A stretch of 43,006 bases of DNA from JACKAN01 sp964502735 (GCA_964502735.1 CAZCYD010000019.1:1-43006), one strand, 5' to 3'; shown: positions 7,952 to 18,302, numbered from the stretch's first letter. The notes: generated from the letters alone by a model not told the origin. A program made the numbers and translations.

Positions 7952-10900
7952 TTAACTTTTGTAGTCTACTATCACAAATGTCAAATCGTCCGCTAGGGAC
8001 TCTCCATCATTCCAAGATTTGATTTCTTCTACCATCGCAACTTTCAGATCTTGGGGATTGAGATCTACTCTCTTTAACAGAAAACGAGTCAATCTTCCGA
8101 GCCCATATTCCCTATTCTGAGCATCTCTCACCTCATAAAGTCCATCGGTAAAAATAACAATTCGGTCTCCGGGCTTTAAGTTCTCTTGAATAATTCCAGC
8201 TTGGTAGTCGCCATGACCAAGTAAACTGCCTGCTGCTCCAACCGATAGGCAGGCTTTATCTCTTAAAATAAAGACAGGAGGTGAAGCTAGAGCCAATAAC
8301 GTCATCACATCAGTTCTTGTAGACAACTGAACTCCTGTACAACTCATTCCATATTGTGATTTGCAAGTTTCCAAAAGGCATTGGTGCATAGACCTAAAAG
8401 TTTCCCCTAAATTGTGATGATTGTTCCAGCTGCATTTAAAAACACCCGCCATCAGCGAAGTGATCATCGCCGAGCCGATACCATGGCCAGTCACATCACC
8501 CAAGACAATATACATGTCCTGATCAAAATCGGAGTCCATCCATATCCAATCTCCACCGACCTTCTCTGCAGGCTCAAAATGAAAACTGTAATTGACATTG
8601 GTGCCACGCCACGAACGTTTTTCAGGTATAAGAAGCCTTTGAACAACTCCCGAAACCTCCAAATCCTTTTCTAACTCCTCTTTTGCAATTTCAATCTTAG
8701 CCTTTGTTGACATTTCTAATGAAAAGGCCACTATGTTCGACATAGCCATGAGGAGGTCGATGTCATGGGCGTTAAATGCCCCCCGAATTAACCGATTATC
8801 CAAATAAATAATTCCTATGAGCTTATCACCCATTACCAATGGGGATGCAATTACACTGCGTATATCCTTTAAGATTACGCTTTGGATAGCCGATATTTCT
8901 TCATTTCGCGACCCTGTAAAAACTAGTGGTTCGCCAGTATCTAAAACTCTCTGAACAATGGATTGACTAACCGATGTGTCATCTTCAAACAATTTCCCAC
9001 TTCTATCTAGGCCCAACAACAAATGCGGAGTTCTCAACTCACTACCCTCTGCAACTGAATACAAAAAGCCTCTCTCCGCACCTAGAGTTTCCATAATGTT
9101 CCGCAAGGCAATTTCTTGCTGTCTTTTACTGTCTAAAGTCGGAGTCAGCTCAATACTCAACTGTTTAAGAGCCTCGAATCTTTTTTTTCCATGCAAACTC
9201 CAACTCTTATCAACAGCTGAACTCTTACCCCCACTATGAACCATATAAGCACTTGACGACGTTGCCAGGCTTTCATGTCGATTTTCTGCTACATTTAAAT
9301 CTACTTTTAATGATCTTAACCTGAACTCTAAACCATATTTTTTAGCAATATCAAAAGCCGCTCGAACCTCAAAGTTCATCTCATCCACATTCTTTAGACT
9401 TGAATAGATTTTATGTTTATAGTAGTGAGTCTCAAGCTCAACCCATGGAATATGATGAACCTTAGACAGATGTTCCGCCTTATTTAAATAGTATAGAGCT
9501 CTTTTAAAATCATCCTTTTTATAACTGTAAATTGCGGTCAATAAGTAGTAATAGGCCCTATAAGTTGTATGCTGCAGTCCCGATACAAAAAGATGTCTTA
9601 AAGATTTTTTTAGCTTCCTTTCTAAGGATGCACTAGGATCTTTCATGTAAAGCTGAGCATAACCAAAGGCTTTCCAAATGTAATAGTAGGCTAATGGCAC
9701 CATCATAGTGAACAGGGGTGGAACTCCGCAATGTGAGTCATACAAAGAAACTAAATTATCCAACTCTTTTTCATCTAATTTCTCTTGAACCACTCTCTGC
9801 AAAATAGAATTTTGTATCGCAACACCAGCTACATACTTATTTTCCTTAATTAATCTTTGAGTTCGATCACTGTTTACATCAAAAACCTTATGAGATTGGT
9901 ACACACCCGACAAATTATCCACGGCCACTTCAGTGGAGTCAAAAATGACATAAGCATGAGGAGACAAACCTTTTTGATTCTCAATGTACTTTTTAACAAC
10001 CTCATATTCCTTTTTCATAGTTCGAATATGCCCGCGCCCACCCATATTCCATATATAGGAAAATCTTGAGTTCAAAAAATCAATGGGATGAAAATAGTGT
10101 GATTTCTTTTTTAAAACTTGAGCCAGTTTTTCTGCCGCAACTTGTGGACGGCCAAGACCTTCTTCTATAAAGGCTTCGTAGAATTCACATTCAGCCAAGA
10201 GTCGTCTATCAACTAAGTTCTGGGCAATTCGAACTCCCTTTTTTTGCATATAAGAGGCTGCAAATCGCCAACCCATAGAGGCAAAAGCAATGGCTGCATG
10301 ATTTGAGGCCTTTGCCAGCTCAAAACTGTCTCCATAGCGATTAGATTTAAAATAGGACAGCCAAGAGTAAATTATTGCTAAAAAAAAGTTCCCCTGATGA
10401 TACTTAAATAAAGCATATAAAAAGTGAGCCTCAGCCAGGCGCTTCACACTTGTTTTTTTTGTTGGAAGCCAGTACCACGTGCCAATTAAATTCCCGAAAG
10501 CAGAGATAATAAGATTTGCACAAGCAAAACCAATAAACTTAACATCCCAACTACCTAATTCTAAAAAAATTGTATGAAATTGATCTATAAGGCTTTGATT
10601 ATTTAAATCAAAAGTTCCAATATAAGACTTGATCAGCTTCAACCTATAAGAAACTCTATCATCAATATTCTCTGATCTCTGAATAGCACAATACAGATAT
10701 TCTATCGCAGTATTATGGTCTCCCAATCGCAAGTAAACTTCGCCAGCTGAACCGTATGTTTTACAGTCTAGTGTATATTTGCTCTTCTCTGCTGCCTCAA
10801 AGACCAGTTGAAAATACTTAACCGACTCCTTGTTAGCATGTGATTTCATTGCCTCAAAAGCGGCTAGACTGCACCACTCAATAACATCTAAGGGATCGGC

Positions 10901-12988
10901 TAAAACTTCAGCTTTAATGAGGTTGTTAGCAATGCTATATATAGTGCTCGAATTCAAGAGGTTGTTGTTTGATTTTGACCTCCATATCTCTTCTTTTGCA
11001 ATTAGAAAATGAATATGCTTTTTTTCATTAGCTAAGATAAATGAGGATAAGGCTTCGACAACTCTATCGTGAATAAATTTATAGGAGTTTCTCTCGATTT
11101 TTACGACAAGCCTAGCTTCTCTTGCCTCATTAATAATACTCATTAGCTGTTTGTCATTCACATCAATAACACGACTAATTAAATCAATATTAAAACTAAG
11201 CCCCCCTGTAGCAGCAACAGATAAAAATCGTTTTGTTAAAAAACTCAGGTTTTTAATTTTGTTAACTAAAATATCGGCTATTGAACTTGGAATATTTTCT
11301 ATATCTCTTTTTTCTTTTGAAAATTCCCACTGACCCCATTGATATTTTATTGCAGACTGATCTTGTAAAAAACTAACGTATTCTTTAATGGCAAATGGAT
11401 TTCCATCTGTACGCTCTGAAACAAGATCATAAATCTGAGGGTCAACCTTTCTTCCTCCCAATAGTGAACTCACAAATAATGATATCGACTTATGACTTAA
11501 TCCCTCTAGTAGAATATGTTTTGCATGGCCTTTGTTTGCGCTTTCATCAAAGTAGGAAAGTGTATCCTGATATTCATTTTCAGCTCTAGAAGTCAAAAGT
11601 AACAAAATGGGAAGTTTGGACGAATAAATACTTATACTCTTTAAGAAACCTAAACTTTCATTGTCAATCCATTGCACATCATCAATACAAATTATTATCT
11701 TAAAATCCTCTGACAAAAACTTCAATACGCCCGCATAGGCTTCATAAGTCTCTCTTAAACCTGAGGACTCACCTTTCCATTGTGAGTTCTCGTGTTTGAA
11801 AATTCTTTGAAAGTGCGGAAAAACTTGTCTCAACAAGGATATTCTTGAAATGTCCAAATAACTTATTTTCTCAACTCTTTTCTCAATATCATTACAAACC
11901 TTAGGGTTATTAGCTAAGGCCTCTGACCACTCTCGCATAGCTGAGAAAGGCTGGATCTTCCCCTCTTCACACTTGACTCTTAATATTAAAAGATCATCAT
12001 TCACAAACTGATTTAAGCAATGATTAATCAAATAACTCTTTCCAGCCCCTGGAGATCCTTTGATTAATTGACACCCCCCTTTATTTTGCTCAATCAGGTT
12101 TTTTATCATAATGGATATTGCCTCAACTTCGACTTCTCTAGAAATTAAATTCGAACTTAGTTGAGCTGGATTTTCTGGATTAACAAATTTCAAAAACTGA
12201 TCCACAGACTTCAGCCTATCATCCGGATCTTTTTTTAACAGGGTTTGAACTACACTCACAATCCTCTGAGGAATCTTCGCACTTAAAGCTTCATAGTCGG
12301 CATATTCACCAGCAGTATGCCAATTAATTAAATTTGAAAAATTTGAGTCTTTGCAAGGAAGTTCTCCTGTGCAGAGCTCATAAAAGATGACACCTAGAGA
12401 GTACAAATCACTTCGCCAATCTGTTGGCTGAAGCGTAGCTCCCAACTGTTCAGGGGAAGCATATAAGAAACTCCCAATGACATCTCGCCCATCGTTTTCT
12501 ATGCTTTGTTTCTTATTATCAGCTAAACCTAGATCAATAATCTTCACATTAAAGTTGTTATCAATCCAAATATTGGCCGGCTTAAGATCTCTATGTATTA
12601 GCCCTTGCTCATGAACCGATTTCAAACCATATGCCACTTGCCCTATAATATGAAGCGACTGCTCAAGGGTGGGTTGATTTGTCTTTAGCCAGGACTGAAG
12701 GGTTTCGCCATCAAGAAGCTCTAAAACAAGATAAATATGGCCACCAGATTCTCCATAGTGAAGTATATCTACCACGTAAGGAGATTGAATTGAGGCCAAA
12801 AAACGAGCCTCCATACTAAAGAGGTCCCTGTGCGCTTCTCCTGATTTGGAAACCTTAATGGCAACTTGCTTTTTGCTACCTACAATATAACCTTTGTAAA
12901 CCCAACTAAAATTGCCCTCACCAATGAGTTGATTAAGCTCAAGATCTGGTAGGCTGATTTCATAATTTATTTTTTTTGCGGAACTCAT
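7952..12988 (-). CDS. multidomain Ser/Thr kinase - ATPase - GAF - SpoIIE/PP2C phosphatase
   Basis: A 1678-residue cytoplasmic signalling protein. Kinase domain about 20-270: glycine loop GEGNFSWV (23-30), AIK Lys45, HRDLKPAN (132-139), DLG (152-154) replacing DFG, SPE (178-180). An AAA/NTPase module follows with Walker A GSPGAGKS (311-318) and Walker B IICIDD (432-437). Residues about 600-1230 are helical, TPR-like. A GAF domain lies at about 1270-1420. The C-terminus is a SpoIIE-type PP2C with VGGDW (about 1477), GDVTGHG (about 1497-1503), TDG (1614-1616) and ADD (1666-1668). All key kinase and phosphatase residues appear intact. PP2C domains of this type usually act on STAS-domain antagonists of anti-sigma factors, but no such gene is nearby. 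An AGAGAGA lies about 12 bases before the ATG. Confidence 0.93.
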   Translation of the reverse strand: MSSAKKINYEISLPDLELNQLIGEGNFSWVYKGYIVGSKKQVAIKVSKSGEAHRDLFSMEARFLASIQSPYVVDILHYGESGGHIYLVLELLDGETLQSWLKTNQPTLEQSLHIIGQVAYGLKSVHEQGLIHRDLKPANIWIDNNFNVKIIDLGLADNKKQSIENDGRDVIGSFLYASPEQLGATLQPTDWRSDLYSLGVIFYELCTGELPCKDSNFSNLINWHTAGEYADYEALSAKIPQRIVSVVQTLLKKDPDDRLKSVDQFLKFVNPENPAQLSSNLISREVEVEAISIMIKNLIEQNKGGCQLIKGSPGAGKSYLINHCLNQFVNDDLLILRVKCEEGKIQPFSAMREWSEALANNPKVCNDIEKRVEKISYLDISRISLLRQVFPHFQRIFKHENSQWKGESSGLRETYEAYAGVLKFLSEDFKIIICIDDVQWIDNESLGFLKSISIYSSKLPILLLLTSRAENEYQDTLSYFDESANKGHAKHILLEGLSHKSISLFVSSLLGGRKVDPQIYDLVSERTDGNPFAIKEYVSFLQDQSAIKYQWGQWEFSKEKRDIENIPSSIADILVNKIKNLSFLTKRFLSVAATGGLSFNIDLISRVIDVNDKQLMSIINEAREARLVVKIERNSYKFIHDRVVEALSSFILANEKKHIHFLIAKEEIWRSKSNNNLLNSSTIYSIANNLIKAEVLADPLDVIEWCSLAAFEAMKSHANKESVKYFQLVFEAAEKSKYTLDCKTYGSAGEVYLRLGDHNTAIEYLYCAIQRSENIDDRVSYRLKLIKSYIGTFDLNNQSLIDQFHTIFLELGSWDVKFIGFACANLIISAFGNLIGTWYWLPTKKTSVKRLAEAHFLYALFKYHQGNFFLAIIYSWLSYFKSNRYGDSFELAKASNHAAIAFASMGWRFAASYMQKKGVRIAQNLVDRRLLAECEFYEAFIEEGLGRPQVAAEKLAQVLKKKSHYFHPIDFLNSRFSYIWNMGGRGHIRTMKKEYEVVKKYIENQKGLSPHAYVIFDSTEVAVDNLSGVYQSHKVFDVNSDRTQRLIKENKYVAGVAIQNSILQRVVQEKLDEKELDNLVSLYDSHCGVPPLFTMMVPLAYYYIWKAFGYAQLYMKDPSASLERKLKKSLRHLFVSGLQHTTYRAYYYLLTAIYSYKKDDFKRALYYLNKAEHLSKVHHIPWVELETHYYKHKIYSSLKNVDEMNFEVRAAFDIAKKYGLEFRLRSLKVDLNVAENRHESLATSSSAYMVHSGGKSSAVDKSWSLHGKKRFEALKQLSIELTPTLDSKRQQEIALRNIMETLGAERGFLYSVAEGSELRTPHLLLGLDRSGKLFEDDTSVSQSIVQRVLDTGEPLVFTGSRNEEISAIQSVILKDIRSVIASPLVMGDKLIGIIYLDNRLIRGAFNAHDIDLLMAMSNIVAFSLEMSTKAKIEIAKEELEKDLEVSGVVQRLLIPEKRSWRGTNVNYSFHFEPAEKVGGDWIWMDSDFDQDMYIVLGDVTGHGIGSAMITSLMAGVFKCSWNNHHNLGETFRSMHQCLLETCKSQYGMSCTGVQLSTRTDVMTLLALASPPVFILRDKACLSVGAAGSLLGHGDYQAGIIQENLKPGDRIVIFTDGLYEVRDAQNREYGLGRLTRFLLKRVDLNPQDLKVAMVEEIKSWNDGESLADDLTFVIVDYKS

Positions 12989-13083
12989 AATATTGTTATC
13001 TCTCTAGGAGCGACTCTTCACCTTCGATCACAATATGAATCGGAATTAGGGCAAACTTACTTTATTTGTGCCTAAATGATGGT

Positions 13084-14385
13084 TTAAAGGAGAGTGCCGA
13101 CTAGTCTAGGTTCAAGTCCAGGATTTACATTCTGATTAATATCAGTAATCCGTAGCGAGACTTCAGAACCCACTTTAAAGTTGCGGCTGACAATATCTGG
13201 CAAATCTACAGGCCAATAGTCCCGTGAAAGCCCCTTTTTCCCAGAAGACAGTATAAGAACATCTTTTGTTGAGCCAACTTGCTCCAAAGCTCTGGATTGG
13301 CTCCGTTGGAAACTCAACTCCCGAAGTCTTCTGGCTCTAGAAAGAATCTCCCCTCTCTGATGTTGTCCCCCAAGTTTATCTGCGTAGGTTCCTGGTCGCT
13401 TCGAGTAGGGAAATACGTGAATTCTTGTCCAAGGAAGGTTATTCAAACGTTCGTAAGTATCAAAATACTCTTGTTCACTTTCCCCTGGAAATCCAACAAT
13501 GACATCCATACCAACGTAAGCCTCTGGAAAGTTCTTGTATATTTCTGATAGGCTACTTTCCACTTCATCAGAAGAGTACTTCCTTTTCATGGCACTAAGC
13601 ACTCGACTGTTTGCGCTTTGGATACTCATGTGAAAGTGCTTACACATCCTGTCTTGAGCATACAGATCGAGCAATTCTGGAGTAAGTTCAATAGGCTCCA
13701 GGCTTGTCAATCGTATTCGAGGCATAGATGTTTCTTTAAGAACTTTTCTAAGAAGCTCCTCTAGATTCTTAACTTTATCATCTTCGTAATCACCAATATG
13801 CACACCAGTTAAAACTACTTCTTTAATATTCTGGTTAGAAAGCTCACGAATTTTTCCAATAATAATTTCAGCAGGAACACTTCGACTCTTACCTCTAGCA
13901 AATGGAATTACACAGAAAGTACAAAAACTGTTGCACCCATCCTGAATTTTTATAAAAGCACGCGTATGGAGATCCTCTTGTCCCCCTTCTGATTCCAGAT
14001 CTAACTTCTTGAAAATATTCGATTTATAAATTCGGTTCTCACCTTTTTCATCTAATAACGATTGTATCAGATTAGAGATATCTCCTTTATGAGAATTCGC
14101 AACTACAAGATCCACATCTTGCTCCTGAGCTATCAGCTCGGTATCTACCTGAGCCGAACACCCCGTCACTACAAGTCTATGAGAGGGATTTTCTTTTTTG
14201 TATTTCCTCATCCATCTGATAGCTTCTTTTGTCGCTTCTCCAGTGACTGCACAAGTATTAACAACCATCACTGTAGTGTTGCTATAACTCGAACATAGGC
14301 GATCAGATAAAGATAATTTTTTCTGAAGAAGGCCCGTATCGTAAGTGTTAACTTTACAGCCAAAAGTTTGAAACTTAAGTTTCAC
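13084..14385 (-). CDS. mtaB: tRNA (t6A37) methylthiotransferase MtaB
   Basis: Radical-SAM enzyme that converts t6A37 to ms2t6A37 in ANN-decoding tRNAs, 433 residues. The N-terminal cluster Cys are at 10, 45 and 76, the radical-SAM motif CNSFCTFC has Cys151, 155 and 158, and a TRAM-like domain closes the protein (about 370-433). The FGCKVN start motif (8-13) and domain order favour MtaB over MiaB or RimO. GTG start overlapping the mnmA stop by four bases (GTGA). Operon with cysteine desulfurase and mnmA. Its substrate base is made by a pathway that includes TsaE, encoded 4 kb away. Confidence 0.93.
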   Translation of the reverse strand: MKLKFQTFGCKVNTYDTGLLQKKLSLSDRLCSSYSNTTVMVVNTCAVTGEATKEAIRWMRKYKKENPSHRLVVTGCSAQVDTELIAQEQDVDLVVANSHKGDISNLIQSLLDEKGENRIYKSNIFKKLDLESEGGQEDLHTRAFIKIQDGCNSFCTFCVIPFARGKSRSVPAEIIIGKIRELSNQNIKEVVLTGVHIGDYEDDKVKNLEELLRKVLKETSMPRIRLTSLEPIELTPELLDLYAQDRMCKHFHMSIQSANSRVLSAMKRKYSSDEVESSLSEIYKNFPEAYVGMDVIVGFPGESEQEYFDTYERLNNLPWTRIHVFPYSKRPGTYADKLGGQHQRGEILSRARRLRELSFQRSQSRALEQVGSTKDVLILSSGKKGLSRDYWPVDLPDIVSRNFKVGSEVSLRITDINQNVNPGLEPRLVGTLL

Positions 14386-15470
14386 TGAATCCAGCCTCCA
14401 CCTAAAAGCTGTTGACCTCTGTAAACAACTGCCGCCTGGCCTGGTGTAATAGCTCGTTGAGACTCTAAAAATTCAATATGATAGTCTCCGCCATCAGTCA
14501 GTTGACGAACCCTAGCTTCGGCTCCCTGATGTGCAAATCTAACTTTCACCCTTAACACTTCATCTTCTTCGAACCTACCCAGCCAGTTGGTTTTTGAAAT
14601 TACAAGCTGATGAGAATACAGATGCTTCTCTTCGCCCAACCAAACATCACCATTCGCAGGATCTATTTTAATCACATAAAGTGGAGTCAAAGAGTTTACT
14701 CCCAAACCTTTTCTTTGGCCAAAAGTGAAGTTATGAATGCCCGTGTGGGAACCTAAAATTTCACCTGATTCCATTAACCTCAAATGCCCAGGTTTAAACT
14801 GTTCTGGCACACAGTTTTCTGCAATAAAATTTTTGTAACCTTTATTCCCAATAAAGCAAATTCCTGTCGAATCTTTCTTCTTAGCAACTGGTAATTTTTT
14901 GTCTTCAGCTATTTTTCTTACATCCGGCTTTTTAATATTCCCAACTGGAAATAGAAGCTTAGGCAACAACTGTGACTGCATGGTAAACAAAAAGTAAGTC
15001 TGATCTTTCCAACTGTCTTCACTTGTTTTTAACCCTAAAGAACCATCTCTAAAAGTTTGAATCTCAGCATAATGACCTGTTGCCAGGTAGTCACAATTAA
15101 GCTCATTCATTTTTTTCACAAGGTGATCAAACTTCAAAAAAGTATTGCAATTGACACAAGGGATCGGTGTTCTTCCTTCTAAATAAGAATCAACAAAATC
15201 CCGTATAACATACTGTTCAAATGCCTGCTCACAATTAATAACGTAGAATGGAATTTCTAATTTATCGGCCACTTCTCTCGCATCATCAACATCCAAGCTC
15301 GAACAGCAGGAGCCACTTCCAGCCTGAACTTCACAACTTCCACCCTTGGAGTAGTCCCAAACTTGCATAGTACAACCTATGACATCATAACCCTGATCAA
15401 CCAATAAAGCTGCGGCTACAGAGCTGTCCACTCCTCCACTCATGGCCACTAGAACTCTTGGTTTTTTCAC
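14382..15470 (-). CDS. mnmA: tRNA-specific 2-thiouridylase MnmA
   Basis: Adds the 2-thio group to wobble uridine 34 of Lys, Glu and Gln tRNAs, 362 residues. PP-loop SGGVDSS (11-17), catalytic pair Cys108 (CVNCN) and Cys205 (GICFIG), 97 apart as in E. coli MnmA. I chose the GTG at 15470, which overlaps the desulfurase stop (GTGA) and has GAGGAG seven bases upstream; a GTG at 15506 would add 12 residues without such support. The upstream desulfurase can supply the persulfide sulfur. Confidence 0.97.
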   Translation of the reverse strand: MKKPRVLVAMSGGVDSSVAAALLVDQGYDVIGCTMQVWDYSKGGSCEVQAGSGSCCSSLDVDDAREVADKLEIPFYVINCEQAFEQYVIRDFVDSYLEGRTPIPCVNCNTFLKFDHLVKKMNELNCDYLATGHYAEIQTFRDGSLGLKTSEDSWKDQTYFLFTMQSQLLPKLLFPVGNIKKPDVRKIAEDKKLPVAKKKDSTGICFIGNKGYKNFIAENCVPEQFKPGHLRLMESGEILGSHTGIHNFTFGQRKGLGVNSLTPLYVIKIDPANGDVWLGEEKHLYSHQLVISKTNWLGRFEEDEVLRVKVRFAHQGAEARVRQLTDGGDYHIEFLESQRAITPGQAAVVYRGQQLLGGGWIQ

Positions 15471-16663
15471 TCTTTTACTCCTCGCAAGAAAGTCACAACT
15501 TCGCACAGGGCCTCAACAAACTGATCCATTTCATCCGCTGTGGTTGTCCACCCCAGACTGACTCTCAAACTTGATTGTGCCTGTTTATGGCTACAACCCA
15601 TAGCCAACAATACTGGACTGGGTTCAGGGTTGCCCGAGCTGCAAGCCGAGCCTGCACTTACGGAAAACCCGCGAACATCTAAATTCATTAGCAAGCTTTC
15701 TCCATTTACACCTTCAATAACTAAACTGCTTGTGTTAGAAACTCGCTTTTCACCAGCGCCAATGATCAAAACACCGGAGATTCGAGATTGAATAGACTTT
15801 TCCATATTATCTCTAAGCCTACCAACTTTAATGGACTCACTTTCAATCTGATCCTTGTATTTTACCATTTCTGCCGCAGATGCAATGGCCAATAAATTTT
15901 CCGTCCCTGCTCGACGCCCTCTTTCTTGAGATCCCCCGTAAATAAGATTCGCAACAGGAGTAGAGGCCTTAATGTAAAGATAACCACAACCCTTCAGGGC
16001 ATAAAACTTGTGAGCCGAAAATGACGCCAAGTCGACGCCCCAAGCTTGAACATCTATAGGAGCCTTACCTAAAGCCTGCACAGCATCTACATGGAATAGA
16101 GCTCCCACCTGCTTAGCCATGGTGCCCAACTCAGTTATGGGAAAACAAGTTCCCGTTTCATTATTGGCATACATGATAGAGACTAAGGCCGTCGATTCAT
16201 CTAAAGAACTCCTATAGGCCTCTAAATCCAGAGTTCCCTCTCTATTTACAGGAATTTGAATAAGCTTTATGTCGTATCGCTCTTCCATCATTTTTAAAGT
16301 TTTTATTATGGAAGGGTGCTCTACACTTGTTGTAATAACTTTTTTTCTATGAGGTTCTGATTCTTGAATTTTTAGATAAGCACCAAGTAAGGCCATATTA
16401 TTGGACTCACTTCCCCCACTTGTAAATACAACTTCTAAGGGACTGTTAGCATTTATAAATCTGGCTATATCTTTTCGAGCGTCCCGTATAAGGGCTTTGG
16501 GGCCACGCCCCTCCCAGTGAACAGAGCTGGGATTGCCCCAGACTTCAGCCCATTCGCCAAGTTTATTTCTAATGTCCAAAGCCAATGGAGTGGTCGCATT
16601 GTGATCCAAATAGATATTTTTGCTCCCACATACAGTTAAAGGCTGATGCGTCAAAATCGTCAT
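15467..16663 (-). CDS. cysteine desulfurase (NifS/IscS family)
   Basis: PLP-dependent enzyme that passes cysteine sulfur to acceptors, about 398 residues. YLDHNATTP (18-26), TSGGSESNN (81-89), PLP lysine Lys219 in SAHKF, GTENLLAI, and the active-site loop Cys341 in SAGSACSSG are all present. The short loop after Cys fits class I (IscS/NifS). No iscU or other iron-sulfur gene adjoins it; the following genes are mnmA and mtaB, so tRNA thiolation is its likely main customer. Start is uncertain between ATG 16663 and GTG 16672. Confidence 0.95.
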   Translation of the reverse strand: MTILTHQPLTVCGSKNIYLDHNATTPLALDIRNKLGEWAEVWGNPSSVHWEGRGPKALIRDARKDIARFINANSPLEVVFTSGGSESNNMALLGAYLKIQESEPHRKKVITTSVEHPSIIKTLKMMEERYDIKLIQIPVNREGTLDLEAYRSSLDESTALVSIMYANNETGTCFPITELGTMAKQVGALFHVDAVQALGKAPIDVQAWGVDLASFSAHKFYALKGCGYLYIKASTPVANLIYGGSQERGRRAGTENLLAIASAAEMVKYKDQIESESIKVGRLRDNMEKSIQSRISGVLIIGAGEKRVSNTSSLVIEGVNGESLLMNLDVRGFSVSAGSACSSGNPEPSPVLLAMGCSHKQAQSSLRVSLGWTTTADEMDQFVEALCEVVTFLRGVKE

Positions 16664-16752
16664 ATCCGACACTGTCTATCATGATGCAAGATCAAGGTCT
16701 AGAATTTATCGAGATATTTACTCCCTTTGCAAATATTCCGAAGAGTTAACTG

Positions 16753-18284
16753 ATGAAAATCACAAGAGAATGGTTTAAAGCCTTTAATGTATCTGAAGAG
16801 CAAGTGGAAAGCTGGTTTAAAGAGGCCAGAAGTGGTGAAAACTTCACCTTTTGGTGTCTAGAAAATAAGAAAATAGACAAAAACAAATACCTTCAATGGG
16901 CTAAAGAGCACTACAAGCTCCCTATAATAAAACCTCAATTTTTTGAAAATTTAGCGGAAACCCCATGGTGGTCAATCGTCAGCTCAGTGTCAAACTGGTC
17001 GGAAAGATTCTTGCCAATTGCAGAATGGGATAACACTATATTTATTGCTTGTGTTGAACCCAAAGAAGGAACTCACTGGAGCTTCCCTGTGCAGTTCTTG
17101 TTAACAGGCCCAGAAAATTTAAAAAAATGGTGGGAGCATTTAAATTCCAACCTGACTTCCACACCTCAACTCGACAAAAATTCCCAACCCCAATTCACTC
17201 AACCTGTGACCCAGTCAGTGGGCCAACCTGTAACTCAACCTGTAGTTCAACCTATAACTCAACTGGCCGTGAGTCCCTCACCAACCCCTGTTTTGGAAAT
17301 GCCACCGCCTCCACAAAATCTTGATTCTCCAACTCAAAATCTGACAACCACACAACAGCATTTTGAAGCCCCTGAGGGGTTTGAAATGCCACTAGGGCTT
17401 GAAGCTCCTGAAGGCTTTAACCTCGACCCTCAAAGCCTACCTCCAACACAACAGCATTTTGAAGCCCCTGAGGGGTTTGAAATGCCACTAGGGCTTGAAG
17501 NNNNNNNNNNNNNNNNNNNNNNNNNNNNNNNNNNNNNNNNNNNNNNNNNNNNNNNNNNNNNNNNNNNNNNNNNNNNNNNNNNNNNNNNNNNNNNNNNNNN
17601 ACACAACAGCATTTTGAAGCCCCTGAGGGGTTTGAAATGCCACTAGGGCTTGAAGCTCCCGAAGGCTTTAGCCTCGACCCTCAAAGCCTACCTCCAACAC
17701 AACAGCGACAACCTCCAATTCAGCCCCAGCCTCAACAAGTTATTGTGGTTATGCCCGCCGCTTCGGCTCAAGCTCCATCAGAACAAACAAATCAATCTCA
17801 ACAGCCTAAGCCAGAAGCAATTCAATCTTCCGCACAGCCAGACCTCCTTGCCAATAGTGAGTTTTCAAATCTGGTCAGTGAAGCCTATACAAATTATGAG
17901 TCTATTATGGTCTTAATGTTTGAGGAGGACTGCCTACGCCCGTGGGTGCACGATGGAAAGTGGACATCTAAAGATTCAACCGCACATGAAGCCATTAAAA
18001 TTCAGCAACCTTGTATATTTAAAATTGTGAAAGCCTCAGCCCAACCTTTTCATGGCCCCGTATCACAAAATGAAATTAACGACAGTTTTTTTCAAAAATG
18101 GAATTTCCCCCAAAGCCCGGCTTTTGTTACCCTTACGCCAATTAAGTATGATTCCTATATTGCAGGTATGGTTCTAGCTGTGGGATCCGAAGAAAAATCA
18201 AACTCGCTTCTGGCATTGGAAAAGATGGAAAGTCTTACCGAGTCTATTAAGCCATTCATTGAGAGTTTCAATAGAGCCGCCTAA
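16753..18284 (+). CDS. repeat-linker protein with MshEN-like N-terminus, interrupted by assembly gap
   Basis: One gene split by a 100-N gap. The upstream part is in frame from ATG 16753; the part after the gap reads in another frame only because the N count is arbitrary. The repeat phase requires a true gap of 41 + 96k bases, which restores one frame and gives at least 490 residues. Residues about 1-130 resemble a GspE-N/MshEN-type domain (weak match: LPIIKPQFF, LPIAEWDNTIFIACVEP), which in other proteins can bind c-di-GMP. Then come a Pro/Gln/Thr linker, a 32-residue tandem repeat (EAPEGF, MPLGLE), and a C-terminal domain of about 140 residues that I do not recognise but that could be GAF-like. 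No signal peptide, so cytoplasmic. A terminator follows. Confidence 0.75.
17350..17696 (+). repeat. 96-bp in-frame tandem repeat array (32 residues per unit)
   Basis: Unit 1 is 17350-17445, unit 2 starts at 17446 and runs into the gap, and a later unit occupies 17601-17696. Units begin with codons for TQQHFEAPEGF. Copies 1 and 2 are identical where both are visible; the last copy differs at two positions (CTCC to CTCC/CCCG-type change near 17659 and AAC to AGC). Such identity suggests recent expansion and explains the assembly break. Confidence 0.95.
17501..17600. other. assembly gap of 100 N
   Basis: Exactly 100 N, the usual placeholder for unknown length, inside the tandem repeat. From the repeat phase the missing sequence is 41 bases plus a whole number of 96-base units. 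Confidence 0.99.
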
Positions 18285-18302
18285 TTCAGATTGCAAAAGA
18301 AA

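Noticed and set aside
17430..17646. Apparent frameshift and separate second gene at the repeat region
   Set aside because: The change of frame is produced by the arbitrary 100-N gap; a gap of 41 + 96k bases rejoins the frames.
17350..17696. CRISPR-like array
   Set aside because: The repeats are contiguous 96-bp coding units with no spacers.
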